Below, piece by piece: positions 42,772-50,322 of a stretch of 50,440 bases of DNA (position 1 is the first letter of the stretch; every line of letters starts with the position of its first letter). The translations under genes and the position numbers were made by a program. The notes beneath the pieces are model-generated. The model worked only from the letters and a program-made list of their open reading frames with translations. It was not told where the DNA came from and made no database searches. The DNA comes from an uncultured Alphaproteobacteria bacterium (GTDB taxonomy: Bacteria > Pseudomonadota > Alphaproteobacteria > HIMB59 > GCA-002718135). The DNA is taken from positions 1 through 50,440 of the forward strand of contig CACGTA010000007.1 of the NCBI GenBank assembly GCA_902575815.1, read 5' to 3'.

Positions 42772-43623
42772 TCAATTATCTTTTTTGTCTTGTAATAATT
42801 TTTTAAAATTCATTAATTCGTTTTTATCTACTCCAATTGAATGTTTTTTTCCTGGAAATATGCCTTTTTTTACTTCTGAATTAAATTTTTTAAATGCTTT
42901 AATTCTCTCTTTTTGGATTTGATTATTTAATTTATTAAAATCTGCGTACATTTTTGCATGCCTTGGTGTGTCAATTGAACTACAACCCAATATGTCTTCT
43001 GCAAATAAAAATTGTACATCACTTTTCTTCCCAGAACCTATTGATAAGGTTAATAATTTTGTTTGTTTTGTAATCTCTCCAAGTATATCTTCTGGAACAC
43101 ACTCAACTTCAACACCCCAAGCCCCAGTTTCTTCAATATCTTTAATATCCTTTAAAAGCTTTTGAGCCTCATTTATATTCTTACCATAAGCTCTAACACC
43201 GCCTATCCAAGTTGATCTTCTAGGCACAAGTCCGGCGTGACCTTGAAAAGGAATTTTAAATTCATTTAAATATTTCATAAAATTTAAATTCCATGATCCA
43301 CAATGTATGGAGTCAGCACCGTGCTCAACTAACTCAAGAGCTTTTTTGACAATATCTTCTTTTGATGAATATTTAATAAAAGGAATTGAAACTGTCATAA
43401 AAGTTTTAGGAGCAGCTTTTCTTATTAGAGGTACATTCTCATCTGGTTTTGCCAATATTAGATCAATACCAGCTTCCTCTGCTGCACTAGCCTCTAGTGC
43501 ATCAGAAACTAGAATCTGGGTTAGTTTTTTTTTACCTTTAATATCTTGTAAATCTTTAACAGTGTAATTTCTAAATCCCGGTTGAAGATTTATTGAAAAA
43601 ACTCTTTTGTATTTTTTATTCAT
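42772..43623 (-). CDS. PanB-like (ketopantoate hydroxymethyltransferase superfamily) protein 2
   Basis: A 283-residue homologue of the protein at 22829. GHAGLVPRRSTWIGGVRAYG (128 to 147) matches the PanB HLGLTPQ region, and VEVECVP places Glu174 at the catalytic glutamate. Asp61 lies near the first metal ligand, but the position of E. coli Asp84 falls in VSIPF and that of Glu114 in HCGSW, so two ligands appear lost. The loop after the first aspartate is short, as in homologue 1. Both share LLTLSIGSG/LLTISMGSG and the DTPRHAKMY/HVPRHSRIY end. It heads the minus-strand run toward the fuconate genes and is divergent from a MaoC gene 79 nt away. Confidence 0.7.
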   Translation of the reverse strand: MNKKYKRVFSINLQPGFRNYTVKDLQDIKGKKKLTQILVSDALEASAAEEAGIDLILAKPDENVPLIRKAAPKTFMTVSIPFIKYSSKEDIVKKALELVEHGADSIHCGSWNLNFMKYLNEFKIPFQGHAGLVPRRSTWIGGVRAYGKNINEAQKLLKDIKDIEETGAWGVEVECVPEDILGEITKQTKLLTLSIGSGKKSDVQFLFAEDILGCSSIDTPRHAKMYADFNKLNNQIQKERIKAFKKFNSEVKKGIFPGKKHSIGVDKNELMNFKKLLQDKKDN

Positions 43624-43702
43624 AAAATTATATTCACAATTAATATATCAATTTTAATTTAGAAAGATAGACAATAACATTCGGACTAATTAAAATATTT
43701 AT

Positions 43703-44152
43703 ATGCAAGAATTAAATCAATATTTTGAAGATTATAATGTTGGAGATAAACGCACTACTCCAGGTAGAACAATTACGGAAACAGATATTGTTATGCATGC
43801 AATGCACTCTGGTGATTTTTTTCCTCATCATGTAGATGCAGAATTTGCAAAAAAAGGTCCATTTGGAAAAAGGGTTGCTCAATTTAGCCTCACTCATTCT
43901 ATTGGCATAGGATTAACAGCTGGGCAGATAAATCATAAAGCATTTACATATGGATTTGATAGATTAAGATTTCCTAATCCAGTTTTTATAGGAGATACAA
44001 TAACTACAATTGTTACTATTAAAGAAAAAAAAGATGATCCTAAAAGACCAGAATTTGGAATTGTAGTTGAAGCCTGCGAAATTCAAAATCAAGAAGGCAA
44101 ATGTGTATGTTACTCAGAGCATGTACTTCTAGTTGAAAGAAAAAAAGTTTAA
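43703..44152 (+). CDS. MaoC-like hot-dog hydratase/dehydratase 2
   Basis: A 149-residue MaoC-type protein with the R-hydratase motif in SGDFFPHHVDAEF, giving Asp38 and His43 as the catalytic dyad. FGKRVAQFSLTHSIGIGL and [16 protein letters not shown] are the other family blocks, the latter nearly the same as in MaoC 1. It probably hydrates or dehydrates a short acyl-CoA. It is a single plus-strand gene, divergent from the PanB-like gene and ending 5 nt from the convergent RraA-like gene. Confidence 0.87.
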   Translation: MQELNQYFEDYNVGDKRTTPGRTITETDIVMHAMHSGDFFPHHVDAEFAKKGPFGKRVAQFSLTHSIGIGLTAGQINHKAFTYGFDRLRFPNPVFIGDTITTIVTIKEKKDDPKRPEFGIVVEACEIQNQEGKCVCYSEHVLLVERKKV

Positions 44153-44157
44153 ATATT

Positions 44158-44805
44158 TCAAAAAGCGCTGTATTTTTTATAAGCCTCTTGAGGATCAACA
44201 CCCTCCTTTATTGCTTTTCTAACTAAATTTTCTGAATTAATTTTTTCCTCAGATTTAGTTAGTATATTATCAATATTATTTTGAGGTATAATCACAACTC
44301 CATCAATATCAGCTAAAACATAATCATTGTTGTTGATTGTTACATCACCAATGCTAATTTGTTTTTCAAAATTTGTTGGTTTCCAATACTTAACTACATC
44401 TCGTGGTGTATAAAATTTACTCCATACTGGAAAATCAATTTTAAGAATAAAATCCATATCCCTAGATCCACCATCAACAATATAGCCTCGTATTCCTTTT
44501 AGTTGAAGTGTTTCAGCCGATAATTCTCCCATTAAAGCTACTTCATTTGTATTAGGTTGACATATAATCACTTTATCCTTTGGCGCTTTAGATAAAAAAC
44601 CTGTCCATGCTAGTAATGATTCATGATGTGATTGGTTTTTATCAACTGCGCCTTCTATCGTAAAAATTTGTCCTGCAAGAACATGGTTTTTTTTACATGG
44701 CTTTATCTCAGGTGGTAAGGTAAAATTTTTATACTCCATATCACGCATTATATCGTGAACTACTCCTGTATAACATTTCGATAATCTTTCTGTAAAATTT
44801 GACAT
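44158..44805 (-). CDS. RraA-like / 4-hydroxy-4-methyl-2-oxoglutarate aldolase family protein
   Basis: A 215-residue protein of the RraA/HMG aldolase fold. GELSAETLQLKGIRGYIVDGGSRD (about 92 to 115) is the family hallmark, with Arg and Asp that hold the metal and keto acid in the aldolases. Such enzymes cleave 4-hydroxy-2-oxo acids to pyruvate; the E. coli RNase regulator RraA is a related non-enzymatic member. In a catabolic cluster the aldolase role is more likely. It lies 2 nt after the IclR regulator on the same strand, so the two are co-transcribed. Confidence 0.82.
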   Translation of the reverse strand: MSNFTERLSKCYTGVVHDIMRDMEYKNFTLPPEIKPCKKNHVLAGQIFTIEGAVDKNQSHHESLLAWTGFLSKAPKDKVIICQPNTNEVALMGELSAETLQLKGIRGYIVDGGSRDMDFILKIDFPVWSKFYTPRDVVKYWKPTNFEKQISIGDVTINNNDYVLADIDGVVIIPQNNIDNILTKSEEKINSENLVRKAIKEGVDPQEAYKKYSAF

Positions 44806-44807
44806 GA

Positions 44808-45617
44808 TTAATTATTCTTTCCCTCATACCCTAATTCACTAGATAATTTTATTGAATATTTAGCCATTATTGAACTTGCTTTATTAATATTTACTTTGTT
44901 GCCATGCAGCCTGTTTAGGAAGGGTGATGTTAATGCAGCAATGGCATAACCAGAATAATCAAAAATTGGAAAAGAAATATTTGTAATTCCAGAAATTTGT
45001 AAACTTTTTACAATTTCACATCCATCTTTTTTAATTCGATGAATAGTTTGTTTTGAATATTTTTTTTCGAGTTCTTTTATCTTAACTTTAGGTAAATTTG
45101 ATTTTTTATCAAAGGATAAAAAAGTTTTTCTTCTAAGCAACCTTCTCTCTCTTTCTTTTTCAGACTGAAAAGTTAAAATTACCCTACCTGATGAAGTTTC
45201 TAGTAAATCAAATGTTGATCCGACAGTAACATGATAATTAAATTTTGAACCACTATCATTTTGTGCAATAACTAGTAATTTTCCAGCTGTATAAATAGAT
45301 AAATGTATTGATTGCCCTATAAGAGTTGTTATTTCTCGCATTATTGGATTAGCTTTTTGCAGTAATGTTTTTGTTGGGTTAAAAGAAGCAGATAAATTTA
45401 ACAGTTTATAGGAAAGTTTATAACTATCTGTTGAGCTATCAAATTCTAAATAGTTACGAACCTTTAATGTATTTAACATTCTATAAATTTCATTCACTGA
45501 TTTATTTAAGTGTTCTGCAATTTCGGCTTGAGTTAATCCAATAGATGAAACAGCTAAAAGTTCAAGAATGTCCAATCCTTTGTCAAGCGCAGGTGCACTA
45601 TAATTTTTTTTGTCCAT
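44808..45617 (-). CDS. IclR family transcriptional regulator
   Basis: A 269-residue IclR regulator. The N-terminal winged helix-turn-helix covers about residues 10 to 70 (LDKGLDILELLA, GLTQAEIAEHLNKS, YRMLNTL). The C-terminal effector domain includes LSIYTAGKLLVIAQ, GSTFDLLETSSGRVILTF and SGITNISFPIFDYSGYAIAAL. It is divergent from the UxuA-like gene, with a palindrome in the 62 bp gap, and cotranscribed with the RraA-like gene. It is the only transcription factor in the window and probably controls part of the sugar-acid gene set; its ligand is unknown. Confidence 0.92.
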   Translation of the reverse strand: MDKKNYSAPALDKGLDILELLAVSSIGLTQAEIAEHLNKSVNEIYRMLNTLKVRNYLEFDSSTDSYKLSYKLLNLSASFNPTKTLLQKANPIMREITTLIGQSIHLSIYTAGKLLVIAQNDSGSKFNYHVTVGSTFDLLETSSGRVILTFQSEKERERRLLRRKTFLSFDKKSNLPKVKIKELEKKYSKQTIHRIKKDGCEIVKSLQISGITNISFPIFDYSGYAIAALTSPFLNRLHGNKVNINKASSIMAKYSIKLSSELGYEGKNN

Positions 45618-45636
45618 AAATATTAATTTTCATATA

Positions 45637-45655
45637 TGAATAAATTGATTATTCA
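45637..45655. promoter_or_regulatory. Candidate IclR operator
   Basis: A 7-5-7 inverted repeat, TGAATAA-N5-TTATTCA, lies in the gap between the divergent IclR and UxuA genes. An overlapping 12 bp perfect palindrome (TTCATATATGAA) sits at 45629 to 45640. IclR proteins often bind short palindromes in such gaps. AT-rich sequence makes chance palindromes fairly common, so this is a candidate only. Confidence 0.4.
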
Positions 45656-45679
45656 AGAAGATGGTGTATTTGTTTGTTT

Positions 45680-46735
45680 ATGAAATTGGGTTTTGGTCTA
45701 TATAGAAATTCATTAAATACTGATAATTATAAATTTGTTAATCAAATAGGTGCTACTCATGTAGTAGCACATTTAACCAACTATTTTTCTGGCTCAAACC
45801 CTGAGATTTCATCAGGTGGAAATAATGGATGGGGAGTCTGTGATAATGAGCCAATATGGGACATAGAATTTCTAAGCGGTTTAAAAAAGGAAATGCAAGA
45901 TCACAATTTAGTTTTTGAAGCTATAGAAAATTTTAATCCTTTACACTGGCATGATATCTTACTTGATGGTCCTAAAAAAAATGAACAAATTGAAGATTTA
46001 AAACGTTTATTGCAAAATATGGGTAAAGTAGGAATTCCTATTATGGGATACTGTTTTAGTTTAGCCGGTGTTTGGGGATGGGAAAGAGGACAGTATGCAA
46101 GAGGAAAAGCTGACTCCGTGGCTTTAGTCGAAGGTAGTCGAGATTTTCAAGAACCAATTCCTGATGGAATGATTTGGAATATGCGATATAGAGAAGGAGA
46201 CGCCAACAAATTTGTTCCAGAAACAAAAGAAAAAGAAGTATGGGAAAGACTAGAATTTTTTCTTAATCAATTACTCCCAATTGCCGAAGAAAATAATGTA
46301 TCACTTGCCGCACATCCAAATGATCCGCCACTTCCTGTAATGAGAAGAACAGGAAGAATTTTAAAAAATCCTAGTGAGTACGATAGACTTATAAATATCA
46401 ATAAAAGTGATAAGAATAAAATTGAAATGTGTCTTGGATCAATTCAAGAAATGGAAGAAGATGGTCTTGAAGATTATTTAGATAAATACTCTAGAGATAA
46501 CCGTATTGGCTATATTCATTTTAGAAATGTAATTGGGAAAGTACCTAATTATATTGAGGCTTTTGTAGATGATGGAGATATAAATATGGTTAATATAATT
46601 AAAATATTGAAAAAGAATAATTACAATGGAGTTATTATTCCAGACCATACACCAGCTTTAAATTGTTCAGCTCCCTGGCACGCTGGCATGGCTTACGCTG
46701 TAGGTTATATAAAAGGATTAATCAATAGTTTGTAA
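45680..46735 (+). CDS. uxuA: Mannonate dehydratase family protein (UxuA-like)
   Basis: A 351-residue TIM-barrel enzyme of the UxuA family, which dehydrates D-mannonate to 2-keto-3-deoxygluconate. AAHPNDPPLPVMRRTGRIL, MCLGSIQEM, RIGYIHFRNV and IPDHTPAL hold the expected metal-binding Cys and His residues. I chose the ATG at 45680 (MKLGFGLYRNSL) over a TTG two codons earlier. It is divergent from the IclR regulator and abuts the convergent SDR gene. The identification as UxuA is good; the real substrate could be a related sugar acid. Confidence 0.86.
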   Translation: MKLGFGLYRNSLNTDNYKFVNQIGATHVVAHLTNYFSGSNPEISSGGNNGWGVCDNEPIWDIEFLSGLKKEMQDHNLVFEAIENFNPLHWHDILLDGPKKNEQIEDLKRLLQNMGKVGIPIMGYCFSLAGVWGWERGQYARGKADSVALVEGSRDFQEPIPDGMIWNMRYREGDANKFVPETKEKEVWERLEFFLNQLLPIAEENNVSLAAHPNDPPLPVMRRTGRILKNPSEYDRLININKSDKNKIEMCLGSIQEMEEDGLEDYLDKYSRDNRIGYIHFRNVIGKVPNYIEAFVDDGDINMVNIIKILKKNNYNGVIIPDHTPALNCSAPWHAGMAYAVGYIKGLINSL

Positions 46736-47485
46736 TTATTCTAATATCGGATCTTTGACTGGTATAATTGGTATACCACCTGGTGATTGCTCCGTAGGTA
46801 AAATTTCTATCAAACTAATATTTGTTTTCCATTTTGTGTTTAGGGCAAATAATAATGCATTTGATATATCTTCTGGGTCCAATACTTGAAAGCTATTAGT
46901 AAATTCTTTTTTCTTTTTATTTGAAGAAAATATCTTATTTGCAAATGATGTTCTTGTTCTTCCAGGAGTTATCTCTGTTAATTTAACTCTTGATCCGCTT
47001 AGTTCTATACGTAAGCTTTGTGCAATTTTATGAATAGCAGTCTTCTGACTGCTATATAATGCTGAGTCTGTTGGATATAGACCAGCAATTGATCCAATTA
47101 AAAAAATATGTCCATTTCTTTTTTTAACCATTTTGGGGACTAAAATTTTTAGGATATGTAAAATCGATTCATAATTTACTCTAGTCGATTTAAGAATGTC
47201 TCGTTTCGAAGACTTTAACAAGCCCTCTATTCCTTTACCTATACCAACATTATTAATAAGAATATCTACATCTAACTTTGATAATTTTGAATATAATAGG
47301 TCGATATTTGTAACATCAATATTTAAAGGAAAGGCTCCAGTTTCATTACAAATTGTTTTAAGCTTTCTTTTATCCTTATCTAGAGCATAAATTTTGAATT
47401 TATAATCTGAAAGTTTTTTTAAGATACTGGAACCAATTCCGTTAGCTGCTCCAGTTATAAGGGCAGTTTTATATCTTTTAATCAT
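46736..47485 (-). CDS. Short-chain dehydrogenase, YdfG-like
   Basis: A 249-residue SDR. The nucleotide motif is ITGAANGIGSSI, the NNVG motif follows near residue 80, Ser lies in LIGSIAGLYP, and YSSQK gives the Tyr-x3-Lys pair. The IEILPTEQSPGG end resembles YdfG-type 3-hydroxyacid or serine dehydrogenases, as does ITPGRTRTSF. It probably oxidises a hydroxyacid or sugar-derived alcohol. Its end abuts the convergent UxuA stop, and it starts 5 nt after a second SDR gene, with which it is probably cotranscribed. Confidence 0.83.
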   Translation of the reverse strand: MIKRYKTALITGAANGIGSSILKKLSDYKFKIYALDKDKRKLKTICNETGAFPLNIDVTNIDLLYSKLSKLDVDILINNVGIGKGIEGLLKSSKRDILKSTRVNYESILHILKILVPKMVKKRNGHIFLIGSIAGLYPTDSALYSSQKTAIHKIAQSLRIELSGSRVKLTEITPGRTRTSFANKIFSSNKKKKEFTNSFQVLDPEDISNALLFALNTKWKTNISLIEILPTEQSPGGIPIIPVKDPILE

Positions 47486-47490
47486 TAAAT

Positions 47491-48234
47491 CTAAAAACTG
47501 CTATGAAATCCTCCATCAACAGGTAGCGTTGTTCCTGTAATAAATTTAGCATCAGCTGAACAAAGAAATCCAACAACATTTGAAATATCTTCAACTTTTC
47601 CAAAACGATCCAAAGGAGTTCTTGATAAAATCTTTTTAAAACGATTGGGATCTTTTTTTCTTACTCTTTTGAAAATGTCGGTTTGGATAAATCCAGGACA
47701 AATACAATTCACATTTATTGAATATTTTCCAAGTTCAATAGCAAGTGTCCTAGCTAAACCCGATAAAGCAGTCTTTGAAGTAGCATAGGCTGTCACATCA
47801 GGAAGTCCCATTATAGTAGTAACTGATCCAACTAAAATAATATTTCCTTTTTTTCTTCGTATCATTTTTTTTGCACACTCTCTTGAAAGACTAAATACAG
47901 AATTTAGGTTAGTATCAATTACATTTTTCCATTCTTCATCAGTAGTTTCTAATGCAATTTTTCTTAGATGCATTCCAGCATTGTTGATTAAATAATTTAT
48001 AGGGCCTATTTTATTTTCAATATCAATTACTAATTTCGGAATTGAATCTAATTGAGAAATATCATGTTCAAGTATATGGCATCTTTTTTTTAATATTTTT
48101 TTTGCTTGTAATAATTTTTCTTTTCTACGGCCTGTTAAGACTACAGTTTTATTCATGGAATGTAATTTTTTAGCAATTGCAAAACCTATTCCAGTGCCAC
48201 CACCAGTGATTAATGCTACCTCTTTTTTAGTCAT
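47491..48234 (-). CDS. Short-chain dehydrogenase, gluconate 5-dehydrogenase-like
   Basis: A 247-residue classical SDR with ITGGGTGIGFAIA, INNAGMHL, LVGSVTTIMGLP, YATSK (Tyr-x3-Lys) and ICPGFIQTDIF, ending VDGGFHSSF. The pattern is close to gluconate 5-dehydrogenase and related sugar oxidoreductases. Within this cluster it could be the fucose-type dehydrogenase that makes the lactone, or an idonate-pathway enzyme beside the alcohol dehydrogenase at the right end. It lies 4 nt after the amidohydrolase gene on the same strand. Confidence 0.83.
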   Translation of the reverse strand: MTKKEVALITGGGTGIGFAIAKKLHSMNKTVVLTGRRKEKLLQAKKILKKRCHILEHDISQLDSIPKLVIDIENKIGPINYLINNAGMHLRKIALETTDEEWKNVIDTNLNSVFSLSRECAKKMIRRKKGNIILVGSVTTIMGLPDVTAYATSKTALSGLARTLAIELGKYSINVNCICPGFIQTDIFKRVRKKDPNRFKKILSRTPLDRFGKVEDISNVVGFLCSADAKFITGTTLPVDGGFHSSF

Positions 48235-48238
48235 TAAA

Positions 48239-49144
48239 CTAATTTATTTTATATAATTTGTTAGCGTTTAACTGAAATAGTTTTTTATTCTCTTCATCTG
48301 AGTACTGGCTAAGCACTTCTTTATAGGCATTATATATTTTGTCATAGCTTCCAAAAAGTTTATCTACTGGAAAATTACTAGCAACTATACACCTATCTAT
48401 ACCGAAACAATCAATTACGTAATCAAAAATTTCTTTTATACTTTCATTGGTCCAATTATGATCAGTCATAGTTACTCCAGAAAGTTTACAATTTACATTT
48501 TGATTTTCAGAAATAGTTTTAATTCCATTTTTCCATCTTTCATATTCCTCTTTCTCTCTCTTAATTGGTTGACCAACATGATTTAAGATCATAGAAACAT
48601 TAGGATTTTTTTTAGCAACATTTGCTCCATCTAAAAGTTGATTATAAAAACATCCAAGATCAAATGATAAGTTATATTTTTCTAGTAATTTAAAATTTTC
48701 TAACCACACATCAGACTGCATGTGATTTATATCAGAAAAAATAAAGTCTTTATCTTTATCATGATTAAATTGATTATGTCTTATTCCTACAAATAAATTT
48801 GAAGCCTCTAAATGTTTATTGATTACATGTTCCACATTATCGTTTGATAAATTTACATGCCCGACAATTGAGTTAGGAAAATTATGTTCTTTGTTTATTT
48901 CATGAAGCCATAGTGTTTCTCCCCATGCACCAGGTTCATCATTCCATTCTGCTTCAACATGAACACTTTTTGTAATGTTTTGATTTTTAATATCTTCAAA
49001 GTAATCATCAATTAAATAGTTATTTGCTAGCATTGTCCAATCACCAGTCCATGGATGACTGTCTATTTGTAACCAACCATGAGAGTACTTATATTTATAA
49101 TCCCAAAGATGTTGATGAGGATCTGTTATAGGCCCAGTATACAT
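48239..49144 (-). CDS. Amidohydrolase-2 family protein, probable sugar lactonase (L-fuconolactonase-like)
   Basis: A 301-residue TIM-barrel metal-dependent hydrolase. The first metal motif DPHQHLWD lies at about residues 8 to 15, GHVNLSN and LNHVGQP follow, and the C-terminal ASNFPVD carries the late active-site region. This family includes L-fuconolactonase and 2-pyrone-4,6-dicarboxylate hydrolase. I chose the ATG at 49144 (MYTGPITDPHQHLW), since the frame upstream encodes 27 residues without family match. Linkage with fuconate genes makes a lactonase the best guess. It is first in a minus-strand operon with two SDRs. Confidence 0.78.
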   Translation of the reverse strand: MYTGPITDPHQHLWDYKYKYSHGWLQIDSHPWTGDWTMLANNYLIDDYFEDIKNQNITKSVHVEAEWNDEPGAWGETLWLHEINKEHNFPNSIVGHVNLSNDNVEHVINKHLEASNLFVGIRHNQFNHDKDKDFIFSDINHMQSDVWLENFKLLEKYNLSFDLGCFYNQLLDGANVAKKNPNVSMILNHVGQPIKREKEEYERWKNGIKTISENQNVNCKLSGVTMTDHNWTNESIKEIFDYVIDCFGIDRCIVASNFPVDKLFGSYDKIYNAYKEVLSQYSDEENKKLFQLNANKLYKIN

Positions 49145-49271
49145 ATGAAATATCTTACACTCTTCCTTATACCTTTCAATATATTTGTAGATAAAATTGA
49201 AATTTATATACAAAAAACTGATCAATGATTGTTGAGATATTATTAATTTTATGTGAAAATAAATAAATTAT

Positions 49272-50321
49272 ATGAATGATTTTAAACTAAAAAATAAATG
49301 GGATGCACCCTCACAAACTCTGCCAATAATTTTTATAGGAGCAGGAGGAATTATACGGAATGCACATATACCTGCTTACAAAAAGTTAAATTTAAATATT
49401 GCTGGTGTTTATGATTTAAATCCTGAAACTGCCAAAACTCTTGCCAAAGATTTTAATATACCAGATGTTTATAATAATTTAGCAAATGCTCTTAATAATA
49501 AAGATGTGGTATTTGATATTGCAGTACCTGCTGATCAATTATTACCAATTGTTCAAAAACTACCATTGAATTCATATGCTCTTTTACAAAAACCTATGGG
49601 ATCAAATGTGCAAGAAGCAGAAGAAATACTAAAAACCTGCAGAGAGCGAAAAATAACAGCAGCGTTAAATTTTCAACTTCGTTTTAGTCCAATGATGCTT
49701 TGTCTCAAAGATGCAATTGATAAGAATCTTTTGGGAAAAATTGTTGATATTGATTTCCACTATTCTTATTATTTACCATGGCATCTTTGGCCATTTTTAG
49801 AAGAGATAGATAGAGTTGAAATACCATACAATTCTATACATTTATTTGACTTAATAAGATCTTTATTTGGAATGCCTGAAGGGGTATTTGCGTACTCTAA
49901 CACACATCCAAAATATCCTAATCTTTCTGATACCAAAACAACCGCAATACTTAAATACAGAAAAGATCTTCGTTGTGCATTGTCTCTTAATCATTGTTAC
50001 CAATTTGGTGATAAAAATCAAAATGCTAATTTAAAAGTTGAGGGTACTGATGGTGTAGCCTTTATTACACTTGGCTCGACAGTTAACTATCCTCATTTTG
50101 AAAAAGATAAATTTGAGATTAAGACTAAAGATAGTGATTGGACAGAAATAGAGCTTGGGGGAAACTGGTTTCCTGAAGCTTTTGAAGGAACTATGTCAAA
50201 TTTGCAAAGATATATTTTTAAAGAAGATGAGACATTAGAAACATCTGTTGAGGACACAATTAACACGATGAGATTAATTAATGCTTTAATGAAATCTCAA
50301 GAAAACTTTTTTAAATTATAA
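49272..50321 (+). CDS. Gfo/Idh/MocA family oxidoreductase 2
   Basis: A 349-residue NAD(P)-dependent oxidoreductase. The Rossmann motif is FIGAGGIIRNAHIPAY (about 21 to 36), and the usual EKP motif appears as LQKPMGS, keeping the lysine but replacing Glu by Gln. NFQLRFSPMM and VEIPYNSIHLFDLIRSLFG form the C-terminal substrate domain with a candidate catalytic His. It is a separate subfamily from the enzyme at 20541. It is divergent from the lactonase gene across 127 bases and faces an alcohol dehydrogenase gene at its 3' end. The substrate is unknown. Confidence 0.87.
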   Translation: MNDFKLKNKWDAPSQTLPIIFIGAGGIIRNAHIPAYKKLNLNIAGVYDLNPETAKTLAKDFNIPDVYNNLANALNNKDVVFDIAVPADQLLPIVQKLPLNSYALLQKPMGSNVQEAEEILKTCRERKITAALNFQLRFSPMMLCLKDAIDKNLLGKIVDIDFHYSYYLPWHLWPFLEEIDRVEIPYNSIHLFDLIRSLFGMPEGVFAYSNTHPKYPNLSDTKTTAILKYRKDLRCALSLNHCYQFGDKNQNANLKVEGTDGVAFITLGSTVNYPHFEKDKFEIKTKDSDWTEIELGGNWFPEAFEGTMSNLQRYIFKEDETLETSVEDTINTMRLINALMKSQENFFKL

Positions 50322-50322
50322 A

